This document shows, piece by piece, positions 22,761 through 30,717 of a stretch of DNA of 64,000 nt. The stretch comes from Actibacterium sp. (GTDB taxonomy: Bacteria > Pseudomonadota > Alphaproteobacteria > Rhodobacterales > Rhodobacteraceae): the NCBI GenBank assembly GCA_016278325.1, contig JADQCB010000002.1, positions 310,001 through 374,000 on the forward strand. Direction: 5' to 3'. A program made the position numbers and the translations under genes. Positions within the stretch are counted from its first letter, which is position 1. Each line of letters begins with the position of its first letter. Below the pieces are notes generated by a model. It saw nothing but the letters and a program-made list of their open reading frames with translations, was not told the DNA's origin and did not search any database.

Positions 22761-24063
22761 GGTCATCATGCCCGCGCTCGGCATGGCGCAGGATACCGGG
22801 CTGCTGGTCAACTGGCTGAAACAGCCGGGCGACGCGGTGAAGGCCGGCGATGCGCTGTTCGAGGTGGAAACGGACAAGTCCACGATGGAGGTCGAGGCAC
22901 CGGCCGACGGCTTCCTGACCGACGTGAGCGCATCGGCGGGCGAGGATGTTCCGGTGGGCCAGGTGATCGCGCGGATCTCCGACAGCCCCGAGGGGGCGGG
23001 CACGGCGGCCCCCGCCGCCGCGTCCGAGGCCCCGGCCCCTGCCCCGGCGGCGAAGGTCGCGGGCAAGGAGGTGATCATGCCCGCGCTTGGCATGGCGCAG
23101 GACACGGGGCTGATCGTCGCCTGGCACAAGGCGCCGGGCGATGCGGTGGCCGCGGGCGACGTGCTGCTGGAGGTCGAGACCGACAAATCGACGATGGAGG
23201 TCGAGGCCGGTCATGATGGCTTCGTCGCCGCGCTCTATGCCGAGGCGGGCGAGGACGTGCCGGTGGGCAACGTGATCGCCGTGATCTCGGCCGACAAGCC
23301 GGACAGCCCGGTGCAGACCAGCGCCAGGGACAAGACGCCCGCCGTCGCGCCCCGAAAGCCGGATCCGCAACCGGTGCAACCCGCCGCAAGACCGGAACAC
23401 CCCGCACCGAAACCCGCCGCCACGCCCGGCCGGGACATGGTGGATGGCAGGATCCTGGCCTCGCCCAAGGCGCGGCGGCTGGCCGCGGAACAGGGGCTGG
23501 ATCTGACCCGGCTGGTGGCCGCCGGTATCGCGCAGCCCTATCATGTTGCCGACCTGGAAACGCTGCGCGCCCTGCCCACGGCCTCGCCCAGTGCCGGTGC
23601 CGCGCCGTGCCGCATCACCGCCAGCGTTCCGCGCGCCGGGTTCGCGGCCTTTGTCGACTGGCTGTCGGACCAGGCCCGCACGCCGCCGGGTGCGGTGCAG
23701 GCCGTCTTTGCCGCGGCCAGCCTGCGCGCCGCGACCGGGGCGAAAACGCTCCGGGTGCGGGTCGAGGCGCCGCTGATCGGCACGGTCTCGGACTATGCCG
23801 ATCCCGACCTTGCCGGGCTGGCGCAGGCAACCCCAGCCGACGGCGCGCCCCCGTCGCTGATCCTGCGCGACCTGACCGGCAGCCGGATAACCGACCTTGC
23901 GCTCGGCGCGGATGAGGCGCCGGTATTGAGCATCGCGACCGATGGCGAGGCATTTTCGATCAGCCTGGAATTCGTTGATGGACAGTTGGACCGCACACAG
24001 GCTATCGCCGTGATCGACGGCTTCGCCGGACGCTTGGACGAGCCGTTGCGCCATCTGCTCTGA
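22750..24063 (+). CDS. two-lipoyl-domain E2-like protein with PSBD and decayed acyltransferase end
   Basis: A 437-residue protein carrying two near-identical lipoyl domains (residues 1-77 and about 105-182). Each has the ETDKSTMEVEA hairpin, so K43 and K146 should be lipoylated. An Ala/Pro linker leads to a peripheral-subunit-binding domain (about 232-272, GRILASPKARRLAAEQGLDL). The last 150 residues look like a shrunken acyltransferase domain (SVPRAGFAAFVDWLSDQ) that lacks the HxxxDG active site. It can therefore carry acyl groups and bind E1/E3 but should not transfer acyl to CoA by itself. The missing activity is probably supplied by the protein encoded at 25519. It overlaps E1 beta. Confidence 0.88.
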   Translation: MPHEVIMPALGMAQDTGLLVNWLKQPGDAVKAGDALFEVETDKSTMEVEAPADGFLTDVSASAGEDVPVGQVIARISDSPEGAGTAAPAAASEAPAPAPAAKVAGKEVIMPALGMAQDTGLIVAWHKAPGDAVAAGDVLLEVETDKSTMEVEAGHDGFVAALYAEAGEDVPVGNVIAVISADKPDSPVQTSARDKTPAVAPRKPDPQPVQPAARPEHPAPKPAATPGRDMVDGRILASPKARRLAAEQGLDLTRLVAAGIAQPYHVADLETLRALPTASPSAGAAPCRITASVPRAGFAAFVDWLSDQARTPPGAVQAVFAAASLRAATGAKTLRVRVEAPLIGTVSDYADPDLAGLAQATPADGAPPSLILRDLTGSRITDLALGADEAPVLSIATDGEAFSISLEFVDGQLDRTQAIAVIDGFAGRLDEPLRHLL

Positions 24064-24080
24064 TCCGGAAAGGGAAACCC

Positions 24081-25508
24081 ATGAAAACAGATCTTTACAT
24101 CAATGGTGAATGGCGCCCCGGCGCGACCGGCGCGCGGTTCGACGTGCTCAACCCCGCCACCGAAGAGGTGCTGGCCTCGGTCGCCTCGGCCGAGATTGCC
24201 GATGCCGACGCCGCGCTGGACGCCGCGCAGGACGCCTTTGCCGACTGGGCCGGGCGCACGCCGCGCCAGCGCTCGGAAGTGCTGCGCCGCGCATGGGAGC
24301 TGATGACGGCGCGCCTGCCCGAATTCGCCCGGATGATCACGCTGGAAAACGGCAAGGCCGGGGCCGACGCCATGGGCGAGGCCACCTATGCCGCCGAGTT
24401 CTTCCGCTGGTTCGCCGAGGAAGCGGTGCGCGCCGACGGGCTGATCACCCACGCGCCGGTAAGCGGCGCCCGCATCATCGTGCAGCACAAGCCCGCGGGC
24501 ATCGCCGTTCTGGTCACGCCGTGGAACTATCCGGCCGCCATGGGCACCCGCAAGATCGCGCCGGCGCTGGCCGCCGGCTGTCCGGTCATCATCAAGCCGG
24601 CCAGCGAAACACCGCTGACCATGCTTGCGCTGATGCCGCTGCTGGAAGAGGCCGGCGTGCCGAAGGGGCTGGTCAACGTGCTGCCCTCGAAGAAGACCGG
24701 CGCGCTGGTCGATCACATGCTGCACGACCCGCGCGTGCGCGTTGTCAGTTTCACCGGGTCCACCGGCGTCGGGCGCAAGCTGTTGCACGCGGCCGCCGAC
24801 CAGGTTCTCAAGCCGGCGATGGAACTGGGCGGAAACGCGCCGCTGATCGTGTTCGAGGATGCCGATCTGGACGTGGCCGTGACCGGCGCCATGCAGGCCA
24901 AGATGCGCAACCTGGGCGAGGCCTGCACCGCCGCCAACCGTATCTATGTGCACGCCGCCGTGGCCGAGGCGTTCACCGAGAAATTCACCGCCGCGATGGC
25001 GGCGTTGAAGATGGGCAATGGCATCGAAGAGGGGATCGACGTCGGCCCGCTGGTCAATGCCGATACCCGCGACAAGGTCGCGCATTTCGTCAACGACGCG
25101 GTCGAACGCGGCGCGAAGCTGCACCTGGGCGGAACGGTTCCCAACGGGCCGGGATTTTTCTACCCCCCCACGGTCATGTCCAACGTTTCACCCGATGCGG
25201 CCTGCGTGAAGGACGAGATCTTCGGACCCGTCGCCGCGATCCAGAGCTTCACCGACCAGCAGGACGTGATCGCGCGCGCCAACGACACCGAATACGGGCT
25301 GGTCGCCTATGTCTTCACCGAGGACATGAAGCGCGGGATGCAGGTCTGCGAGCAGCTTGAATACGGCATGGTCGGGCTCAACCGCGGGCTGGTGTCGGAC
25401 CCGGCCGCGCCCTTCGGTGGCGTCAAGCAATCGGGCCTGGGCCGCGAAGGCGGGCACGAGGGCATGATGGAGTTCATGGAAACGCAATATATCTCGGCCA
25501 GTTGGTAA
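24081..25508 (+). CDS. NAD(P)-dependent aldehyde dehydrogenase (succinate-semialdehyde/glycolaldehyde-type)
   Basis: A 475-residue aldehyde dehydrogenase. The active-site set is complete: N149 (TPWNYPAAM), E248 (MELGGNAPL) and nucleophile C282 (NLGEACTAANR), with the cofactor loop SFTGSTGVGRKL. It resembles GabD-type enzymes that oxidise short semialdehydes. It is wedged between the two halves of the split E2, with 17 and 10 bases to its neighbours, so it is part of the pathway. It may deliver the acid or oxidise an aldehyde from the same substrate. The exact substrate is unknown. Confidence 0.92.
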   Translation: MKTDLYINGEWRPGATGARFDVLNPATEEVLASVASAEIADADAALDAAQDAFADWAGRTPRQRSEVLRRAWELMTARLPEFARMITLENGKAGADAMGEATYAAEFFRWFAEEAVRADGLITHAPVSGARIIVQHKPAGIAVLVTPWNYPAAMGTRKIAPALAAGCPVIIKPASETPLTMLALMPLLEEAGVPKGLVNVLPSKKTGALVDHMLHDPRVRVVSFTGSTGVGRKLLHAAADQVLKPAMELGGNAPLIVFEDADLDVAVTGAMQAKMRNLGEACTAANRIYVHAAVAEAFTEKFTAAMAALKMGNGIEEGIDVGPLVNADTRDKVAHFVNDAVERGAKLHLGGTVPNGPGFFYPPTVMSNVSPDAACVKDEIFGPVAAIQSFTDQQDVIARANDTEYGLVAYVFTEDMKRGMQVCEQLEYGMVGLNRGLVSDPAAPFGGVKQSGLGREGGHEGMMEFMETQYISASW

Positions 25509-25518
25509 GGGAGCGAAG

Positions 25519-26400
25519 ATGTCGGAAGTGATCGCCAGCCCCACGGTCCGGGCGCTTGCCCGCGAAAAGGGTGTCAATCTCGAGGAACTGGCCCGCGACC
25601 TGGGCCGGGAAACCATCGCCCGAGAGGATCTCTCGGGCGCGGGCGGCGGCAGGGCCGCCTCCGCTGGCGATCGCGCCTACTGGGATGTGGATCATGCGCA
25701 ATTCGGCCCCGTGCACGCGGAACCGGTCAGCCGCTTCGCCCAGGTCGCCGCGGGCAACCTGGCCGCGGCCCAGGCGCTGATCCCGGCGGTGACGCATCAC
25801 GACCGCGCCGATGTCAGCGCGATCGAGGCCTTTCGCGCCCGGCTCAAGCCCGAGGCGCAGGCCCGCGGCGTCAAGCTGACAGCCCTGGCCTTTCACACCA
25901 GGGCCCTGGCCCGCGCGCTGCGCGCGTTCCCGCGGTTCAACGCCTCTCTTTCATCCGATGGAAAGTCGCTGGTGCTGAAGGATTATGTCCATATCGGCAT
26001 CGCGGTGGATGCCGCCCATGGGCTGATGGTGCCGGTGATCCGCGATGCCGACCGCAAGGGCCTGTGGCAGATCGCATCCGAGATTGCCGATCTCGCCGCC
26101 CGCGCGCAGGAGCGCAAGCTGCGCAGCGACGAGATGGGCGGCGCCTCGATGACGATCACCAACCTGGGCGGCATCGGCGGCACCGCCTTCACCCCCATCG
26201 TCAACCCGCCCGAGGTGGCGATCCTGGGCCTGACCCGGACCGAGACGGTCACCGTCTGGGACGGCGATCAGCCGCGGCCGGTGCCGATGGTGCCGCTGGA
26301 CCTGTCCTATGACCACCGGGTCATCAACGGCGCCGAGGCGGCGCGGTTCCTGGCCCATTACGCGCAACTTCTGGCCGATCCGCGCCGCATCATGCTCTGA
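25519..26400 (+). CDS. lipoyl-less 2-oxoacid dehydrogenase acyltransferase (E2 catalytic protein)
   Basis: A 293-residue protein with a peripheral-subunit-binding domain at the very N-terminus (IASPTVRALAREKGVNLEEL, about 4-40) and a complete CoA-acyltransferase domain after it. The active-site motif is SYDHRVINGAEAARF with H266; the Asp of HxxxDG is Asn270, as in several genuine E2p enzymes. TNLGGIGGTAFTPIVNPPEV is the classic catalytic-domain signature. There is no lipoyl domain, so acyl groups must come from the two-lipoyl protein encoded at 22750. No dihydrolipoamide dehydrogenase gene is present nearby. Confidence 0.9.
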   Translation: MSEVIASPTVRALAREKGVNLEELARDLGRETIAREDLSGAGGGRAASAGDRAYWDVDHAQFGPVHAEPVSRFAQVAAGNLAAAQALIPAVTHHDRADVSAIEAFRARLKPEAQARGVKLTALAFHTRALARALRAFPRFNASLSSDGKSLVLKDYVHIGIAVDAAHGLMVPVIRDADRKGLWQIASEIADLAARAQERKLRSDEMGGASMTITNLGGIGGTAFTPIVNPPEVAILGLTRTETVTVWDGDQPRPVPMVPLDLSYDHRVINGAEAARFLAHYAQLLADPRRIML

Positions 26401-26493
26401 GCGGCGGCGCGCGCGTCCGCGCCGCACCCTTGTCAGCACGCGGCGCGGCGCGTAACCCTTCGGGCGATTGCAGCAACGCCATCGGGCCGCCCC

Positions 26494-27753
26494 GTGTTCC
26501 TTTACCGTATCCTTCTCGCGCTGGCCGCCCCCGTCTTCGCGTTCCGGCTGTGGCGCGAAGGCGCCGGGGCTGCGCGCCAGCGGCTTGGCGGCGCGATCGG
26601 CGGGGCGCGGCGCGGCGCGGTGATCTGGCTTCACGCCGCCTCGAACGGCGAGCTGACCGCGGCCCGCCCGCTGATCCTGGCCCTGCTGGAGCGTGATCCG
26701 CGGCTGACGGTATTGGTCACCTGCAATTCCGCAACCGGCCTGGAACTTGTGCGTGGCTGGGGGCTGGCGCGGGTGGTGGCGCGGCTTGCGCCGCTGGATT
26801 ATCGCCGCGTGCTGCGCCGTTTCATCGGCGGCTGGCAGCCCGATGTGCTGATCCTGATCGAGAACGAACTGTGGCCCAACCGCATGGCATTGATGCGGGC
26901 CCTGCGCCGCCCGGTGGTGGTGCTGTCGGCGCGCATGTCGGCAACCAGCGCGGCGCGTTGGGGCAGGCTTGGCGGGCTTGCCCGCGCCGTCATGCACAAC
27001 ATCAGCTGGCTGTCTGCGCAGGACAGCGCTTCGGCCGCGCGGTTTCTTGCCCTGGGCCTGCCCGAGGCGCGCCTGGGAGAGGCGCTGAACCTCAAGACCG
27101 ACGCGGTGCCGGGGGATTTCGATGCGGATGAACGCGACCGCCTGTCGGGCGTGTTCGCCCGTGCGACGACGGTGCTGGCGGCCTCGACCCATGACGGCGA
27201 AGAGGCCGGGCTGCTGCGCGGCTTCGTCGATGCGCGCGCGAAGAACCCCGCGCTTCGGATGATCATCGCGCCCCGCCATCCCCGCCGCGCCCCCGAAATC
27301 GCCGCATTGATCGAACGCAGCCGTCTGCCCTATGCGACACGCTCGGCCGGCGAAGACCCCGGCCCCGGCACCGCCGTCTACCTGGCCGACACGCTGGGCG
27401 AAATGCCGCTTTGGTACGAGCTGGCCGGCATCGTCTTCGTTGGCGGCTCGCTGGCGCCGCAGGGCGGTCATACCCCGTTCGAACCCGCCGCCCATGGCTG
27501 CGCCCTGCTGCATGGTCCGCATCTGGAAAATTTCGCCGACATCTACGCCGCGCTGGCCGCCGGCCAGGCCGCAATCCGCGTCGATGATGCAACGGGCTTT
27601 GCCAGGGCCCTGCTGCGGCTCGACGCGGGCGCACAGAAAGCACTGGCCGCACGCGCCGCGGCCGTGATCGAGGACCACCGCAACGATGCCGGGCTGGCGC
27701 CGTTGCTGGACAAGCTGGCAGAGCTGACGGGCAATGCCTGCCTGCGCCGATGA
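26494..27753 (+). CDS. waaA: 3-deoxy-D-manno-octulosonic acid (Kdo) transferase
   Basis: A 419-residue membrane-anchored glycosyltransferase that attaches Kdo to lipid A precursor. The N-terminal hydrophobic anchor (FLYRILLALAAPVFAF) is followed by WLHAASNGE, whose E53 is the expected catalytic base. ILIENELWPN and ISWLSAQD are typical of the family, and the CMP-Kdo-binding half carries FVGGSLAPQGGHTPFEPA. It starts with GTG at 26494. It follows the catabolic operon by 93 bases and overlaps a possible early start of the next gene, but is a housekeeping gene in function. Confidence 0.94.
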   Translation: MFLYRILLALAAPVFAFRLWREGAGAARQRLGGAIGGARRGAVIWLHAASNGELTAARPLILALLERDPRLTVLVTCNSATGLELVRGWGLARVVARLAPLDYRRVLRRFIGGWQPDVLILIENELWPNRMALMRALRRPVVVLSARMSATSAARWGRLGGLARAVMHNISWLSAQDSASAARFLALGLPEARLGEALNLKTDAVPGDFDADERDRLSGVFARATTVLAASTHDGEEAGLLRGFVDARAKNPALRMIIAPRHPRRAPEIAALIERSRLPYATRSAGEDPGPGTAVYLADTLGEMPLWYELAGIVFVGGSLAPQGGHTPFEPAAHGCALLHGPHLENFADIYAALAAGQAAIRVDDATGFARALLRLDAGAQKALAARAAAVIEDHRNDAGLAPLLDKLAELTGNACLRR

Positions 27754-27767
27754 AAGGGAGAAAGCCG

Positions 27768-28736
27768 ATGTTCACCACGAAAGAACTTGATGCCGCGACC
27801 ACGCTGGTCCACGGCCAGATGGAGCCCACGCCGCAATATTCCTGGCCACTTGTGAACCGGGCGGTGGGCGCCGAGGTCTGGGTCAAGCATGAAAACCACG
27901 GCCCCACCGGCGCCTTCAAGGTGCGCGGCGGCATCACCTTCATCGACTGGCTGAAACGCGAACATCCCGATTGCCCCGGCATCTGCACCGCGACCCGCGG
28001 CAATCACGGGCAAAGCCAGGCGCGGGCCGCCACCGCCGCCGGGCTGCGCGCGAAGATCTATGTGCCGCACGGAAATTCGGTGGAAAAGAACGCCGCGATG
28101 CGCGCCTTCGGGGCCGAGCTGATCGAATTCGGGGCGGATTTCGACACCGCGCGGGAAGAGGCGATGCGCGTGGCAGCGGCCGAGGGGCTGTTCCCGGTGC
28201 CGCCATTCCACCGCGAACTGGTGCGCGGGGTCGCGACTTATGCGTGGGAATTCTTTCATCGCGCGCCGGCGCTGGACACGGTCTATGTTCCGATCGGATG
28301 CGGCTCGGGGATTTGCGGCGTGATCGCCGCGCGCGATGCGCTCGGGCTCAAGACAAAAGTCGTGGGGGTGGTCAGCGAAAACGCGCAGACCACGAAACTG
28401 TCGGTCGCGGCCGGACGGCTGGTTCCCACCGACAGCGCCCGCACCTTCGCCGATGGCATCGCGGTCCGGGTGCCGGTGCAGGACGCCTATGACATCTACG
28501 CCAGGGGCGCCGAACGGATCGTCACCGTCAGCGAGGATGAGATCGCCGCCGCGATCCGGCTGTATTTCACCGCCACCCACAACCTGGCCGAGGGCGCCGG
28601 TGCCGCGCCGCTGGCCGCCCTGATGCAAGAGCGCGCGCAATTGCAGGACAAGCGCGCCGGCGTGATCCTGTGCGGCGGCAACATCGACACCGACTGGTTC
28701 CTGACGGTCATGCAGGGCGGCGTGCCTCAGCCCTGA
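27768..28736 (+). CDS. PLP-dependent threonine dehydratase-like enzyme
   Basis: A 322-residue fold-type II PLP enzyme. Schiff-base Lys51 is in TGAFKVRGG, the Asn-binding loop is TATRGNHGQSQA, and the phosphate-binding loop is PIGCGSGICG. It lacks the regulatory ACT domains of biosynthetic IlvA. This suits a catabolic threonine/serine or hydroxy-amino-acid dehydratase. The ATG at 27768 has AAAGGGAGAAAG upstream; an in-frame ATG at 27750 overlaps the waaA stop. Its 3' end overlaps the convergent thpR gene by ten bases. The exact amino acid is not decided by the sequence. Confidence 0.88.
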   Translation: MFTTKELDAATTLVHGQMEPTPQYSWPLVNRAVGAEVWVKHENHGPTGAFKVRGGITFIDWLKREHPDCPGICTATRGNHGQSQARAATAAGLRAKIYVPHGNSVEKNAAMRAFGAELIEFGADFDTAREEAMRVAAAEGLFPVPPFHRELVRGVATYAWEFFHRAPALDTVYVPIGCGSGICGVIAARDALGLKTKVVGVVSENAQTTKLSVAAGRLVPTDSARTFADGIAVRVPVQDAYDIYARGAERIVTVSEDEIAAAIRLYFTATHNLAEGAGAAPLAALMQERAQLQDKRAGVILCGGNIDTDWFLTVMQGGVPQP

Positions 28737-29278
28737 GGCGGGCCAAGCGGATAACGCGCAAGCTCTTCGTATTCGGCGCCCTGCCTGCCGCGGTGCGAGG
28801 CATAGAGCCCGAAGGCGGTCACCGGAAAGACCGGGCTGACAAGATCGGCATGGCCCGCCACGAAACGCTCCAGCCGGTCGCGGTCGAACCGGCCGGTATT
28901 GATCCGCGCCAGGGTGACATGCGGAACGAAGCGCCGATGCGGCAGGTCGAGCCCGACATTGCGCGCGGCGCGTTCGATCTTGCCCTGAAGCCGCCGCAAC
29001 GGGGCACTTTCGGCCAGCCCGGCATAGACCACCCGCGGCTTGCGCCCGCCGAAGATCCCGAGCGACGACAGCGACAGCGCGAAGCCGGGCGCGTCAATCC
29101 GCTCGAACGCCAGATGCGCCTCTTCCAGCACCGGTTCGCGAAGCGCGCCCAGAAAGACCAGCGTCAGGTGCAGGGCCTCCGGCCGCAGGACGCGCGGCAC
29201 CGGCAGATCCTGCTGCACCGCTTGCAGCTGCGCGACGATCGCGTCGGGCAATGCGATCGCGACAAAGGCCCGGATCAT
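28727..29278 (-). CDS. thpR: RNA 2',3'-cyclic phosphodiesterase (2'-5' RNA ligase family)
   Basis: A 183-residue two-histidine (2H) phosphoesterase. The two HxT motifs are H37-L-T39 in EALHLTLVFLG and H120-V-T122 in FVPHVTLARI, at the usual spacing. ThpR opens 2',3'-cyclic phosphates and was first known as a 2'-5' tRNA ligase; its cellular task is not fully known. The ATG at 29278 begins the standard IRAFVAIALP. The gene converges on, and overlaps, the dehydratase gene by ten bases. Confidence 0.92.
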   Translation of the reverse strand: MIRAFVAIALPDAIVAQLQAVQQDLPVPRVLRPEALHLTLVFLGALREPVLEEAHLAFERIDAPGFALSLSSLGIFGGRKPRVVYAGLAESAPLRRLQGKIERAARNVGLDLPHRRFVPHVTLARINTGRFDRDRLERFVAGHADLVSPVFPVTAFGLYASHRGRQGAEYEELARYPLGPPQG

Positions 29279-29616
29279 GATGCTTGCCCGAAGGTGGACC
29301 AGGCCGCGCGATCGCATTTCGCGACGGCCCGGCGGGATGCCTTCGACATGATCGCCTGGCGGCCAGTACCGGCGCGACGCCCGGCTGCAAGCTTCGTTTC
29401 CAATCCGCTCCCCCGCCTGTTCCAGCCCTCACGGCGCCGGCACGCCGATGCCGAAAACCGTTCTTCCAACCACCTATCGCACAGCGAATCCGGGTCAAGA
29501 ATGCGGGAAAATCCGGTCAAAATCGGCGTTTGACTGTTGCACGGCAGAAAAAACGGTTAGACTGTTTCCAATCTCCGGTCATCGCATGATCGGCAAAAGA
29601 AACGAAAGAGCAGATC
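29279..29616. other. 338-base divergent intergenic region thpR / NUDIX
   Basis: No convincing gene. It is the promoter region of both thpR and the NUDIX gene. Bases 29500-29580 are AT-richer (GCAGAAAAAACGGTTAGACT), and a TTGCAC/TAGACT pair (29537-29563, 15-base spacer) could be the core promoter of the NUDIX gene. A 24-codon minus frame touching thpR (29349-29275) is probably chance. Confidence 0.4.
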
Positions 29617-30093
29617 GTGACCCTGCACCGGACCACACAGCTTCCGATTTCGATCGGGCGCGCGCAGAAACGCGACGTGCGGGCGCAATTCGCCGCGCTG
29701 TGTTACCGCGTCGTCAAGGACAAGCCCGAGGTGCTGCTGCTGACCAGCCGCGACAGCGGGCGCTGGATCATTCCCAAGGGCTGGCCGATGGACGGGCTGA
29801 CCCCCGCCCAGACCGCCGCGGTCGAAGCCTGGGAAGAGGCCGGCGTCGTCGGCCAGGTCACCGATTTCGCGTTGGGCATCTATTCCTACGGCAAGCGGAT
29901 GGAGGCGGATCTCGTCCTGCCCTGCATCGTCACGGTGTTTCCGCTGAAGGTGAAGCAGCTGGCCGACGACTTTCCCGAAAAGGGGCAACGCAGGCGCAAA
30001 TGGTTCTCCTTGCCCAAGGCCGCCGAAAAGGTGGACGAGGCCGAACTTGCCGCGATTATCCGCCGCTTCGATCCGCGCCGGTTGCGGCTGTGA
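29617..30093 (+). CDS. NUDIX hydrolase (diphosphoinositol-polyphosphate-phosphohydrolase-like) with altered Nudix box
   Basis: A 158-residue hydrolase of nucleoside-diphosphate-linked compounds, of the DIPP-like subgroup common in alphaproteobacteria. The box starts at G55 in IIPKGWPMDG and ends in VEAWEEAGVVG. The catalytic glutamates E70, E73 and E74 are kept, but the consensus early Glu is Leu61 and the Arg is Val69. The start is GTG at 29617, after GAAAGAGC. The substrate is unknown; the family acts on polyphosphates, dinucleoside polyphosphates or cap-like RNA ends. The next gene on the same strand is 67 bases away. Confidence 0.88.
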   Translation: MTLHRTTQLPISIGRAQKRDVRAQFAALCYRVVKDKPEVLLLTSRDSGRWIIPKGWPMDGLTPAQTAAVEAWEEAGVVGQVTDFALGIYSYGKRMEADLVLPCIVTVFPLKVKQLADDFPEKGQRRRKWFSLPKAAEKVDEAELAAIIRRFDPRRLRL

Positions 30094-30160
30094 CCTGCCG
30101 TGAATTGATTTTCCTGCAAGAATCCCTAATTCAAACTGAAGAACCACCCACGGGGATGCC

Positions 30161-30598
30161 ATGATTCGCTATGCGCTGATCTGCAAGGACGGGCACCGCT
30201 TCGAAAGCTGGTTCCAATCCACCGCCGCGTTCGAGAAACTGCACGCAGGCGGGATGGTGTCCTGCGCGGTCTGCGGTTCGGGCGATGTGGAAAAGGGGCT
30301 GATGGCGCCGCAGGTCAACGGCACGCGCGATACGGGCGACGTTGCGCCGCGCGACCGCCCGCTCAGCGCGCCGGCGTCGGCCGCCGAACAGGCGCTGTCG
30401 GAGTTGAAGAAGAAGATCGAGGCCAATTCGGATTACGTCGGTCGCGATTTCGTGCGTGAAGCCCGGCGCATGCATTCGGGCGACACGCCGGAGCGCGCGA
30501 TCCATGGCGAGGCGCGCCCCGACGAGGCCCGCAAACTGATCGAGGACGGCGTGCCGGTCATGCCCCTGCCCTTCGCCATGGGCCGCAAGACCAACTAG
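30161..30598 (+). CDS. DUF1178 family protein
   Basis: A 145-residue protein of the DUF1178 family, widespread in alpha- and betaproteobacteria and uncharacterised. The N-terminus MIRYALICKDGHRFESWF and the Cys set C8, C35-x2-C38 (MVSCAVCGS) form a likely zinc ribbon. The C-terminal half (KKKIEANSDYVGRDFVREAR, GEARPDEARKLIEDGVPVMP) is the family's strongest signature. The ATG at 30161 follows a GGGG-rich site. It converges with the ABC ATPase at 30718, leaving a 119-base gap with no clear terminator. Confidence 0.92.
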   Translation: MIRYALICKDGHRFESWFQSTAAFEKLHAGGMVSCAVCGSGDVEKGLMAPQVNGTRDTGDVAPRDRPLSAPASAAEQALSELKKKIEANSDYVGRDFVREARRMHSGDTPERAIHGEARPDEARKLIEDGVPVMPLPFAMGRKTN

Positions 30599-30717
30599 GA
30601 TCACGACGCTGCAAGGCGATGACGACGTTGAAATCCTCTGCCTCGGGGCATGGCGGCGACCGGGCCGCGTTCTCTGAAAGCTGGCATTCGGGACCGCGAC
30701 AAGGAAGGTATCGTCAG

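Noticed and set aside
25951-27678. 575-codon minus-strand frame
   Set aside because: Antisense to the E2 catalytic gene and waaA, low-complexity Arg/His/Gln-rich translation typical of shadow frames.
29275-29349. 24-codon minus frame ending in ATGA overlap with thpR
   Set aside because: Too short, no ribosome site, and the sequence shows no recognisable feature; overlap may be chance.
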